Assembly: GCA_025361565.1 (NCBI GenBank)
Contig: JANYKN010000104.1
Location: forward strand, 1-64,000
DNA: 64,000 nucleotides
Direction: 5' to 3'
Source: Bacteroidota bacterium
GTDB lineage: Bacteria > Bacteroidota > Bacteroidia > Bacteroidales > NBLH01
Every line of letters starts with the position of its first letter. Positions within the stretch are counted from its first letter, which is position 1. The position numbers and the translations under genes were made by a program. Positions 57,009 to 64,000 of this stretch are shown piece by piece. Below the pieces are notes generated by a model. The model saw only the letters and a program-made list of their open reading frames with translations, was not told where the DNA came from and searched no databases.

Positions 57009-58625
57009 TTATTTAATATTGTCATATTCATAAGGGCCTTCAGTAACTTCAGGCATTATTTTAAAGTTTTCGAGGATAGGTGGCGAGGATGTTTGCCATT
57101 CCAATGTAGTCCCTTTCCATGGATTATCTCCAGCAGGTAATCCACTTTTCATACCTTTAATTATGTTTACCAACATAATAATTAAGCCAGTAAATAAAAT
57201 CCAAGATCCTACAGTCGACAAAATCTCTAATGGCTGAAATTGCGGAAGATAATCATAATATCTTCTAGGCAATCCCATAATTCCCATGATTAACATTGGG
57301 AAATATAAAATATTAAAACCAACAAAGATGACCCAAAATGCAGATTTGGCTCTTTTGATATTATACATTCTGCCATATATTTTTGGAAACCAATAATGCA
57401 TAGCCGCAAAAAAACCAAATCCAGTACCACCAAACATTACATAATGAAAATGTCCTACCACAAATGCAGTATCGGTTAAATGAGTATCAGTTGCCAATGC
57501 GCCAAGTAATAAACCGGTTAAGCCTCCAATCATGAAGAGAAAAATAAAACCCATGGCATATAACATTGGTGGTTGCATATCAATTGATCCTTTATACATG
57601 GTTGCTAACCAGTTAAAAATTTTAACAGCACTAGGAATGGAAACCAAAAATGTTAATATGGAGAATATTACCCTTGAAGGACCACTCATTCCAGCAGTAA
57701 ACATATGATGGCCCCAAACCAGATAGCCAACAAATGCAATAGCTAAACTTGAATAAGCGATTGCTTTATATCCAAATATTCTTCGGCGTGTAAAAACAGG
57801 AATAATTTCAGAAATTACACCCATTGCAGGCAATATCATAATATAAACTGCCGGATGAGAGTATATCCAGAAAAGATGTTGATATAAAATTGGATCGCCA
57901 CCTAATGATGGATCAAAAAGACCTATTCCTAGTGTTCTTTCAGCAACTATCATTAATAATGTAATTCCAATAACCGGTGTTGCGAGTATTTGAATCCAGG
58001 CAGTTGCATATGTAGCCCAAACAAATAAAGGCATTTTAAACCAATCCATTCCTTTGGCCCGCATTCGATGGATGGTTGTTAAAAAATTCAAACCAGTTAG
58101 TATTGAAGAAAAACCCAATATAAATGCAGCTAGCACAGCCTGCGTAACATTAGTTCCAGTCCTTACGCTATACGGTGCATAAAAAGTCCATCCGGTATCA
58201 GCGGTGCCTTCACCAAAAAACAATGTAGATAAAGCTAAAATAGCTCCTCCAACATAAAAATACCATGATAATAAATTTATCCTTGGAAATGCAACATCCT
58301 CAGCACCAATTATTAATGGTAAAATAAAATTACCAAAAACCGCTGGTATGCCTGGGATGATAAATAGAAAAATCATGATAACTCCATGCAAAGTAAAAGT
58401 TTTATTGTAGGTACTTGCATTCATGATTGTTTTTCCTGGGGCAATCAATTCAATCTTCATTAATATACCTAAAATAGCAGCTGATAAAAAAAAGAATGCT
58501 ATTGAATATAGATAAAGTAAGGCAATTCTTTTATGATCGGTAGTAAAAATCCAGGAAGAAATCCCTTTTTTGGTCTTATTTTCAAAGAAACCTCTAGTAG
58601 GCAGTGCAACTCGTTCTTTTGACAT
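57009..58625 (-). CDS. coxA: Cytochrome c oxidase subunit I (A2-type haem-copper oxidase)
   Basis: A 538-residue membrane protein with twelve helices that reduces oxygen and pumps protons. Haem and CuB ligands: TLHGVIMIF (low-spin His80), WIYSHPAVYI (His257-Tyr261), WGHHMFTAG (CuB His pair) and GHFHYVMFGG. The A-type Glu before the Tyr (GHPEVY) is absent; the YSHPAVY arrangement puts it in the A2 subclass, with Tyr255-Ser256. The D-channel has Asp110 and one of the two following Asn (AEDVAFPRIN); the K-channel Lys is in SIPSAVKIFNW. It starts 1 base past the sco1 stop overlap. Confidence 0.95.
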   Translation of the reverse strand: MSKERVALPTRGFFENKTKKGISSWIFTTDHKRIALLYLYSIAFFFLSAAILGILMKIELIAPGKTIMNASTYNKTFTLHGVIMIFLFIIPGIPAVFGNFILPLIIGAEDVAFPRINLLSWYFYVGGAILALSTLFFGEGTADTGWTFYAPYSVRTGTNVTQAVLAAFILGFSSILTGLNFLTTIHRMRAKGMDWFKMPLFVWATYATAWIQILATPVIGITLLMIVAERTLGIGLFDPSLGGDPILYQHLFWIYSHPAVYIMILPAMGVISEIIPVFTRRRIFGYKAIAYSSLAIAFVGYLVWGHHMFTAGMSGPSRVIFSILTFLVSIPSAVKIFNWLATMYKGSIDMQPPMLYAMGFIFLFMIGGLTGLLLGALATDTHLTDTAFVVGHFHYVMFGGTGFGFFAAMHYWFPKIYGRMYNIKRAKSAFWVIFVGFNILYFPMLIMGIMGLPRRYYDYLPQFQPLEILSTVGSWILFTGLIIMLVNIIKGMKSGLPAGDNPWKGTTLEWQTSSPPILENFKIMPEVTEGPYEYDNIK

Positions 58626-59407
58626 TATGTTTTATTAATTTTAATAGGTTGTTTTTTTAATAATACAGTAAATAAAAATATAAGGACAAGTAAAATAATA
58701 AATGATCCAGATATTGAAGTTATGTTAAACATGTATTTTTTAGATTCTGAATCATAACTGAAACAAAATTTCAATAATTTATTAATCGTAGGACTAGACC
58801 GCTCATCAGCTGCTTCAATAATGGCCATTTTTAAATCGAAAGCCAAAAAATCTGTTCCGTATAAATATCTTGTAATCTTACCCTTAGGGCTAACCGCTAT
58901 AATACTTGCAGGATGCAAAAAATCTTTACCATTCCGTTTAAATTTAAAACCTACGGCATCAGTTATTTTTTGGATATTCAATGAATCTCCGGTGAGCCAT
59001 ATCCATTGAGATTCATCAATTTTTCGCTTTATGGATCCAACATAATTTTTTTTCTTCTTTTTACCAAGTGTAGGTGTATCATGATCGTTAAAACTAATGG
59101 TAATAACTTGATAATCTTTCCCAAGTTCCATTTCGGTGTGATCAATTACCTCAGCAACCCCATCTAGTAATGGTGAACATAAGCCCGGACATTCGTAATA
59201 AACAAAAGAAATGATAGTTGGCTTGTTAATTAAACTCCTTAAATTCACCTTCATGCTGTCCCTATCTAATAATACGACATCGCTGGGTAAAATACTATCG
59301 AGTTTTTCATAAATTCCAATCTCTTTTGGTGGATTGAATACATTTTGTCCGCTTGCATACAAACAAGTTAACAAACTGAAAATTAATAATATACTTTTTA
59401 TTTTCAT
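58625..59407 (-). CDS. SCO1/SenC-family copper chaperone
   Basis: Delivers copper to the CuA centre. The 260-residue protein has a signal peptide (ending ASGQ), a thioredoxin-fold domain with the copper-binding YYECPGLCSPLLDGV (CxxxC) and the later His in DFLHPASIIAVSPKG, and a C-terminal membrane helix (about residues 228-250). It is the first gene of the cox operon; the ATG at 59407 lies 57 bases downstream of a promoter, and the stop overlaps the coxA start by 1 base. Confidence 0.93.
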   Translation of the reverse strand: MKIKSILLIFSLLTCLYASGQNVFNPPKEIGIYEKLDSILPSDVVLLDRDSMKVNLRSLINKPTIISFVYYECPGLCSPLLDGVAEVIDHTEMELGKDYQVITISFNDHDTPTLGKKKKKNYVGSIKRKIDESQWIWLTGDSLNIQKITDAVGFKFKRNGKDFLHPASIIAVSPKGKITRYLYGTDFLAFDLKMAIIEAADERSSPTINKLLKFCFSYDSESKKYMFNITSISGSFIILLVLIFLFTVLLKKQPIKINKT

Positions 59408-59463
59408 TTAAATATTGTATAATAAGAAATTCGGATTACTAATTCTTAAATTACATTTTGCTG

Positions 59464-59494
59464 CAAATATAAAAAAAAAGTTTATTTATCGCAA
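59464..59494 (-). promoter_or_regulatory. Promoter of the sco1-cox operon
   Basis: On the minus strand TTG (59492-59494), 20 bases, then TATATTTG (59464-59471), a good match to the -33/-7 pattern. Confidence 0.7.
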
Positions 59495-59838
59495 TTTAGA
59501 CTAAATAAAAATAAGGAAAAATAAAAATCGATTTTAATAATCCTGGTAAATCTTTAGTTATAATGCCCATTGCCTTAAATTAAAACAGCAATACAATTGA
59601 ATATCAAAGCTTTTAACTTTTTCTTACCATAATATTATAATATTTTTTTTTGCAAATCAAAAAACGTTGAAAGGTGGAAATTAAATGAAAAAGATTCTGT
59701 ACCTTTTGTACCCCAACAAATTACCGCATTCGCTGAGTGTTTTCAATACGATAAGAAAACCAGATATTATAAAACAATAATACTTCAAAGAAAAATAATA
59801 AAAACATAATTAAATTGAGAAGTATATCTGGATATAAA
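59495..59838. other. Intergenic region upstream of the cox promoter
   Basis: Holds a 31-codon plus-strand frame with an RBS-like AAGGTGG (listed separately) and a 14-bp perfect palindrome AATATTATAATATT around 59631-59644. Otherwise AT-rich. Confidence 0.35.
59685..59780 (+). CDS. Possible 31-residue small protein
   Basis: ATG at 59685 preceded by AAAGGTGGAAATTAA, an unusually good Shine-Dalgarno-like stretch for this phylum, ending in TAA at 59780. The product starts MKKILYLLYPNKLPHSLSVF and is positively charged. It runs against the flanking genes. No family is recognised; chance remains likely. Confidence 0.2.
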   Translation: MKKILYLLYPNKLPHSLSVFNTIRKPDIIKQ

Positions 59839-61257
59839 TCATTTAATTTGACGTTTTATGTTTTTCATTACTTCTGCAACTGTTTGCTTTTTTTCAAGAA
59901 TGTCCATTACTGGTATAACAATGTTCTTGTTTCTTTCACCAAAAAAACAACTATTGTCAACAGGGTTTATCATATGTAAACCATATTTTTTTAATATATA
60001 AAACTGATAATCTTCAAATTGATCGAAACCAAGAGTTGTTGAGGTAATATTTCCTTTAACCGCAGTCGGGCACTTTGTATATCGTGCCCACTTTTCAGAT
60101 ATTCCAGAACTTGCCCAAAATTTTAAAAGTTTTATGGCTTCCTCCTTATGAGGTGCATTTTCAGGAACTGCCCAACAAGCTTTGTATCCGCCAATATATG
60201 CAGGATTATTTACTGTAAAGGTAGGAAGCTCAGCAGGCACAATATTGCGCAGCTTAACTTTATCGATTCCATCCCAAATAGTGTACATCCAAGAACCTTG
60301 TGCGTAAATTAAACATTGTCCGTCCAAAAGATAATTGAAAGTTGACGCCCATACCACTTTTTCTCTATCTCTGGGCAGTGGATCATATTTTGCAATTTCC
60401 TCAAATACGTTAAGTACTTTTTCAAGGTATTCAAGTTTCTTTGGATTATATTCCGGATTTACAATTTCATTATAATCACCTACCAACGAATAAAACATAG
60501 TATTTACAAGCATTGGAGAAATAATCCAGGAACCTTCCTCAAACATTGGAATTATATTGGTACCATGCGATTTATTATATTCGTGAGCTGCCTTGATGTA
60601 TGAAATAAAATCATCTGGTGTCATTCCAAATTGTTTAATTTGAATACCCATTTTCGCTGCTAAAACTTTATTATACCATATAGCATAATAAAACCCTTCA
60701 TTATATGGACCAATAGTTATACCGCCATTTGCATCTTTATACTCCTTATTAAAAACAAAACTTTGGTGTTTTTCTTTAAAATCAGGAAATTCACTGAAAT
60801 CGACCAAATATTTTTTTCCCCATTCAGGATCTTTCAAATATGCAGCTACTCTAGGATAATGGTCTTTTAACCGAATTATATCCCATTTTGGATGAGATGA
60901 AGTAATCTGTTCGGCAATAAATTTAACTTCTTCATTATCTGAAGATTGACCATTTGCGCTGGAAAAAAAATAAACATTTTCAGGAAATTGTAAATTTACT
61001 TTAACATCCTGATTAATAAACTCATACTCATTTGCAACTTCACGAACAAGCTGTTCTCGCTTGCCTTCTCCTTTCCAATGCCCAATCCAGTTTATTTGAG
61101 ATTTTTCTTTTACCTCAATGGTTTTACCATTTTCTGAAACCTTTTCCCTTTTACACGAAATAAATATGGTGAGAATCAACACTCCTGAAATAAGTGCAAA
61201 TCTTAAAACTGTCTCTTTTAAAAAGTAAAAAACCTTATACATTTTGCATTTCTCCAT
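59839..61257 (-). CDS. Orphan ABC-type extracellular solute-binding lipoprotein (family 1)
   Basis: A 472-residue lipoprotein: signal helix (about residues 17-34) ending at the lipobox FISCKRE, then a bilobed sugar-binding-protein fold. Typical features are NWIGHWKGEGKREQLVREVA, EGFYYAIWYNKVLAAKMGI, GTNIIPMFEEGSWIISPMLV, LLDGQCLIYAQGSWM and GGYKACWAVPENAPHKEEAI. These resemble sugar-binding ABC receptors. No permease or ATPase gene accompanies it, which is unusual; it might feed a sensor instead. It sits between two oxidase operons on the same strand, with large gaps on both sides. Confidence 0.85.
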   Translation of the reverse strand: MEKCKMYKVFYFLKETVLRFALISGVLILTIFISCKREKVSENGKTIEVKEKSQINWIGHWKGEGKREQLVREVANEYEFINQDVKVNLQFPENVYFFSSANGQSSDNEEVKFIAEQITSSHPKWDIIRLKDHYPRVAAYLKDPEWGKKYLVDFSEFPDFKEKHQSFVFNKEYKDANGGITIGPYNEGFYYAIWYNKVLAAKMGIQIKQFGMTPDDFISYIKAAHEYNKSHGTNIIPMFEEGSWIISPMLVNTMFYSLVGDYNEIVNPEYNPKKLEYLEKVLNVFEEIAKYDPLPRDREKVVWASTFNYLLDGQCLIYAQGSWMYTIWDGIDKVKLRNIVPAELPTFTVNNPAYIGGYKACWAVPENAPHKEEAIKLLKFWASSGISEKWARYTKCPTAVKGNITSTTLGFDQFEDYQFYILKKYGLHMINPVDNSCFFGERNKNIVIPVMDILEKKQTVAEVMKNIKRQIK

Positions 61258-61967
61258 TTTTATATCGCATAATGATTATGTGTTAAAATTTTATTGAAGC
61301 ACGTAAAATTTATTCATTAAATATAAATATTACGGAGCTAAACAAATCAAATATATCCAAGGCTCGATAGACGAATACAAAACAGAAACTGCGATTTTTT
61401 AAGAAGTAATTATTAAAGGATCTATTTTTTAAGTTGATTCGTTAACCATTGAATTTTAAGCTTCCTCTTTTATTTTCTCTTCTGTTTAAAATTCAATATT
61501 TTAATATGAAAAACTGCTTTTTTAGTTGATTGCACTTTGATTATTTTAAGTTTAAAGATAGCTATAATAATGAAAAATCCTTCACACTATCAAGATCGAT
61601 ATTGTAAATTGCACCTTTCATCAATATAATAAATGTACAAATTGTGCTTAGTAATTATAGTGTGGACTAACAGAAAGGCCTGTCATTTTATTTTATTCTG
61701 AATATAGTTATTGTAGGATTTTAGGAATAGCAAACCTGTTCAGTCTTAGGGAACAAAGGTTGATCTTTATTTAAGCTCCATTCAAATGGATTTTAAAATT
61801 AAAAGAAAGATAAAGCAATTAAAGAAAGTAGCAGAGATATTTTCAAAACTTAAAATAGTAATCTCGTTAATCATGCTTCAATTAATAAACTTGTTTTCTT
61901 TTGGTACGAAAATATTGTAACGCAAAAGAAAACAAATAGAAAAAGCTGAAAGGGAAATTAATGCCTA
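61258..61967. other. Long intergenic region between the solute-binding gene and ccoP
   Basis: About 710 bases. A 44-codon plus-strand frame (61786-61920) is listed separately. No clear promoter for the solute-binding gene is found. Elsewhere I see nothing but AT-rich DNA. Confidence 0.4.
61786..61920 (+). CDS. Possible small membrane protein, 44 residues
   Basis: ATG at 61786 to TAA at 61920. A basic amphipathic N-terminal half (MDFKIKRKIKQLKKVAEIFS) is followed by a hydrophobic stretch (IVISLIMLQLINLF) that could span or lie on a membrane. It runs antisense to the flanking genes. No promoter or family is recognised, so this is speculative. Confidence 0.2.
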   Translation: MDFKIKRKIKQLKKVAEIFSKLKIVISLIMLQLINLFSFGTKIL

Positions 61968-62621
61968 TTACTTATTAATAACTTTCAAGGAATCAACCTT
62001 TTGGGTATTTAAATTATTATTATAGTACCCAATCTTTTCTCCTTGAGGTGGTTTTGGGTTTTTGGGGCTTGATTTCTGAATTCTTTGTAACACGAAACTA
62101 AGCACTTGAACGATTTGATTTTCGGTCAATTGCCCTTTAAACGGGGTCATTCCCTTTGCTGGAACTCCATTTTTTACAACCTGAAAAAGAAGTACGGGTT
62201 GATTTCCATGAATCCAATATTCATCTGATAAATTGGGGCCTATTGCATTTCCTCCACCTTCTGGACCATGACAGGTTGTACAGGTTTTAGTTGCGAAAAT
62301 TTCAGCCCCGGCTCTTATGTTGATTTCATCAGTATATAAGGTAATTTGAGACTCATCAAATCCCTGAGAACCATTTTTTTTAATATTAATTTCAGCAATA
62401 GAAATTTCCTTGTTGTACTCTGCTTTTTGAAGATCGCCTATTCCAAGCCAAAAATAATACGCTCCGTAGAAAACTGAAAAGATAACTGAAAGATAAAACA
62501 GGCTCATTAACCAAAATGGAGCGGGATTATCGAGTTCCTGAATATTATCATATTCATGGTCCTTAATTAGATTGTGATCGAATTTTTCATTAAATTCAAT
62601 TTTTTCATCATGCTTATCCAT
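61968..62621 (-). CDS. ccoP: cbb3-type oxidase subunit III, mono-haem CcoP
   Basis: A 217-residue membrane-anchored cytochrome c of the cbb3 oxidase. One membrane helix (about residues 33-56) follows an acidic N-terminus with the conserved ELDNPAPFWLM box. The cytochrome domain has one haem site, CTTCH, and a GMTPFKGQLTENQI Met segment. Most CcoP proteins carry two haems; this one has only one and is shorter. The C-terminal 40 residues are polar. Downstream of ccoQ by 20 bases and upstream of nothing in the operon, so it closes the cco genes here. Confidence 0.9.
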   Translation of the reverse strand: MDKHDEKIEFNEKFDHNLIKDHEYDNIQELDNPAPFWLMSLFYLSVIFSVFYGAYYFWLGIGDLQKAEYNKEISIAEINIKKNGSQGFDESQITLYTDEINIRAGAEIFATKTCTTCHGPEGGGNAIGPNLSDEYWIHGNQPVLLFQVVKNGVPAKGMTPFKGQLTENQIVQVLSFVLQRIQKSSPKNPKPPQGEKIGYYNNNLNTQKVDSLKVINK

Positions 62622-62641
62622 GGTTCTCTGTATTTATTATT

Positions 62642-62857
62642 TCAATTATCCTTGCTGTTAGAATTATTCATGTTCAACTCATTATGAGTAGTATTGTTAT
62701 CAAATGGAAGATTCCCCCATTGCTTTGCATCGCTGCTACTAGTTCGGACTATGCGATATACTATCCATAAAAACAAAATAAAAAAAACTACCAATAAGCC
62801 GGATGCCAATATATCCAAACCTGCAATTTGCTCTAAAGAATTGGTAATGATTCTCAT
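62642..62857 (-). CDS. cbb3-type oxidase small subunit (CcoQ-like)
   Basis: A 71-residue protein with one strong membrane helix (about residues 17-36: ASGLLVVFFILFLWIVYRIV) and a polar tail, matching CcoQ/FixQ in size, topology and place between ccoNO and ccoP. The start is the ATG at 62857 (MRIITNSLEQIAGLD); three codons further up only TTG is available. Probably assists assembly or stability of the oxidase. Confidence 0.7.
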   Translation of the reverse strand: MRIITNSLEQIAGLDILASGLLVVFFILFLWIVYRIVRTSSSDAKQWGNLPFDNNTTHNELNMNNSNSKDN

Positions 62858-62885
62858 AATTTCCAAATTTACAATTTAATTAATA

Positions 62886-64000
62886 TTATTGATTTGCCTG
62901 ACTAACAGAAATATCCCGTCCTAATTTATGTAAATAAGCCATAATAGCAATCATTTCTTTATCCGCAGCTAAATCGATTTCAGCCGCTTTTAATTCACTT
63001 GAAAGACCTTCAGCCTGTGCTTTTAAATCAGCTTCAGCTTTGTCTGCAAAACCTTTGGGATAAGGTACTCCAAGCATTTGCATAACTTCAATTTTCCGTT
63101 TTAGATGTGAAATATCTAAATTTTGTGTTGCCAACCATGGATATTTGGGCATGATTGAACCCGGGCTCATTTCTCTAGGATCGATAAAGTGCTTGTAAAG
63201 CCATGCCAGATTTCGATACATTTTCCCATCTTTTGCTCCCGCTCTGGCCAAATCAGGTCCTGTGCGCTTAGAACCCCATTGGAATGGATGATCATAAACA
63301 AATTCACCTTCTTTTGAATATTCACCATATCGCTCAGTCTCCGAACGGAATGGTCTAACCATTTGTGAATGACAAGTATAGCAGCCTTCTCTAATATATA
63401 AATCTCTACCTTCTAGTTCAAGCGGAGTATAAGGTAACACACTTTGTATTGTAGGAATATTAGATTTTACAACAATAAGCGGAATTATTTCAACTGCTCC
63501 ACCAACGGCAACTGCAATAAGTGAAAAAACAGCGAAACGGACAGGTTTTCTCTCCAGCCAACGATGAGTTGATTCACCATCTCTTCTACTTGCTTGCAAT
63601 TTCTCAAGAGCTGGTGCTTGTGCTTCTTCATTATTAATAATTGAACCACCTCTAACAGTTTTAATAAGGTTAAAAACCATTAAAATAGCTCCTGTAAAGT
63701 AAAAGAGTCCTCCAACAACTCTAGTCATATACATTGGTAATATTTGGGTAACCGTTTCAAGGAAATTGGGATATGCAAGAATTCCATCAGACGTAAATTC
63801 TTTCCACATAAGGGTTTGCGTAAAACCTGCCCAATATAATGGAACAGAATACATAAGCATTCCCAAAGTAGCTATCCAAAAATGAGCATTGGCCAATTTC
63901 TCAGAAAAAAGTTTAGTATTGAAAATCTTGGGTAATAACCAATATAACATACCAAATGTTAAAAATCCATTCCAGCCCATTCCTCCAATATGAACATGTG
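62886..64000 (-). CDS. Fused cbb3-type oxidase subunits I/II (CcoN-CcoO), 3' part
   Basis: The gene enters from the right edge; no start codon is needed, since the frame is open through 64000 (HVHIGGMGWNGFLTFGMLYW, with the HVH haem ligands of CcoN's last conserved helix). CcoN helices end near the middle, then a linker, a membrane helix (RFAVFSLIAVAVGGAVEIIP) and the CcoO domain with haem site EGCYTCHSQMVRPFRSETER, RYGEYSKEGEF, and WGSKRTGPDLARAG. Subunits I and II fused in one chain are typical of Bacteroidota. The C-terminus is a helical extension. Followed by ccoQ and ccoP. Confidence 0.93.
   Translation of the reverse strand, partial: HVHIGGMGWNGFLTFGMLYWLLPKIFNTKLFSEKLANAHFWIATLGMLMYSVPLYWAGFTQTLMWKEFTSDGILAYPNFLETVTQILPMYMTRVVGGLFYFTGAILMVFNLIKTVRGGSIINNEEAQAPALEKLQASRRDGESTHRWLERKPVRFAVFSLIAVAVGGAVEIIPLIVVKSNIPTIQSVLPYTPLELEGRDLYIREGCYTCHSQMVRPFRSETERYGEYSKEGEFVYDHPFQWGSKRTGPDLARAGAKDGKMYRNLAWLYKHFIDPREMSPGSIMPKYPWLATQNLDISHLKRKIEVMQMLGVPYPKGFADKAEADLKAQAEGLSSELKAAEIDLAADKEMIAIMAYLHKLGRDISVSQANQ

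Noticed and set aside
1-64000. Insertion sequences, prophage, rRNA, tRNA, riboswitches
   Set aside because: None found: no transposase motifs, no conserved RNA elements, and no integrase in the translations.

Overview
The window is about 64 kb of AT-rich chromosome from a member of the Bacteroidota. Several signs agree on this. Families largely confined to that phylum are present (DUF4290, DUF4924, DUF4230, DUF6261, NVEAL-type peptides, 6-bladed beta-propeller lipoproteins), as is a type IX secretion type-B sorting domain. Promoters recur as TTG, 17-20 bases, then TAnnTTTG, and Shine-Dalgarno sequences are mostly absent. The co-occurrence of caa3-type and cbb3-type terminal oxidases points to an aerobic or microaerobic lifestyle. 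I see no tRNA, rRNA, CRISPR array, intact insertion sequence or prophage.

Layout. 1-291: truncated signal peptidase I. 671-6967 (minus): an accessory locus of three small NVEAL-like, Cys-containing secreted peptides, three lipoproteins with propeller-like or repeat folds, a carboxypeptidase-regulatory-like protein and two thioredoxin-fold proteins, one of them split by a frameshift. 7.0-8.8 kb: an RNA-like structured stretch, a DUF6261 gene and a 41-bp tandem array. 8.8-16.1 kb (minus): a molybdenum-cofactor gene set, modE-like, mobB-like, moeA, moaA, a membrane SpoIIE-type phosphatase, moaC, a DUF2459-like gene, mogA and then birA, with a perfect inverted repeat in front of the modE-like gene. 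16.4-23.6 kb: two tandemly duplicated giant sensor phosphatases. 23.9-29.8 kb: a serpin, a cyclase-HD fusion, a voltage-gated-type cation channel and a T9SS cargo protein.

30.0-50.6 kb is housekeeping: pcrA/uvrD, DUF4290, murA, a TlpA-like protein, grpE-dnaJ, a NatAB-like ABC exporter, recJ, lysS, gpsA, DUF4924, an Hsp15-like S4 protein, pth, rplY, prs, engB and two DUF4230 proteins. 50.8-64.0 kb is respiratory: a lipoprotein cytochrome c, TauE/SafE-fixH-ccoG (cbb3 maturation), ctaB-coxB-coxD-coxC-coxA-sco1 (caa3 oxidase), an orphan ABC solute-binding lipoprotein, then ccoP-ccoQ-ccoNO, running off the right edge.

The most unusual parts are the peptide/propeller/thioredoxin locus, the ModE-like operator with a phosphatase embedded in the cofactor operon, the duplicated propeller phosphatases, the 41-bp array with linked variants, and several enzymes with altered key residues (MurA with Asp at the fosfomycin-target Cys, a TlpA-like protein lacking its first active-site Cys, a serpin with a non-inhibitory-looking hinge). 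All functional calls are from reading the sequence; no searches were run.
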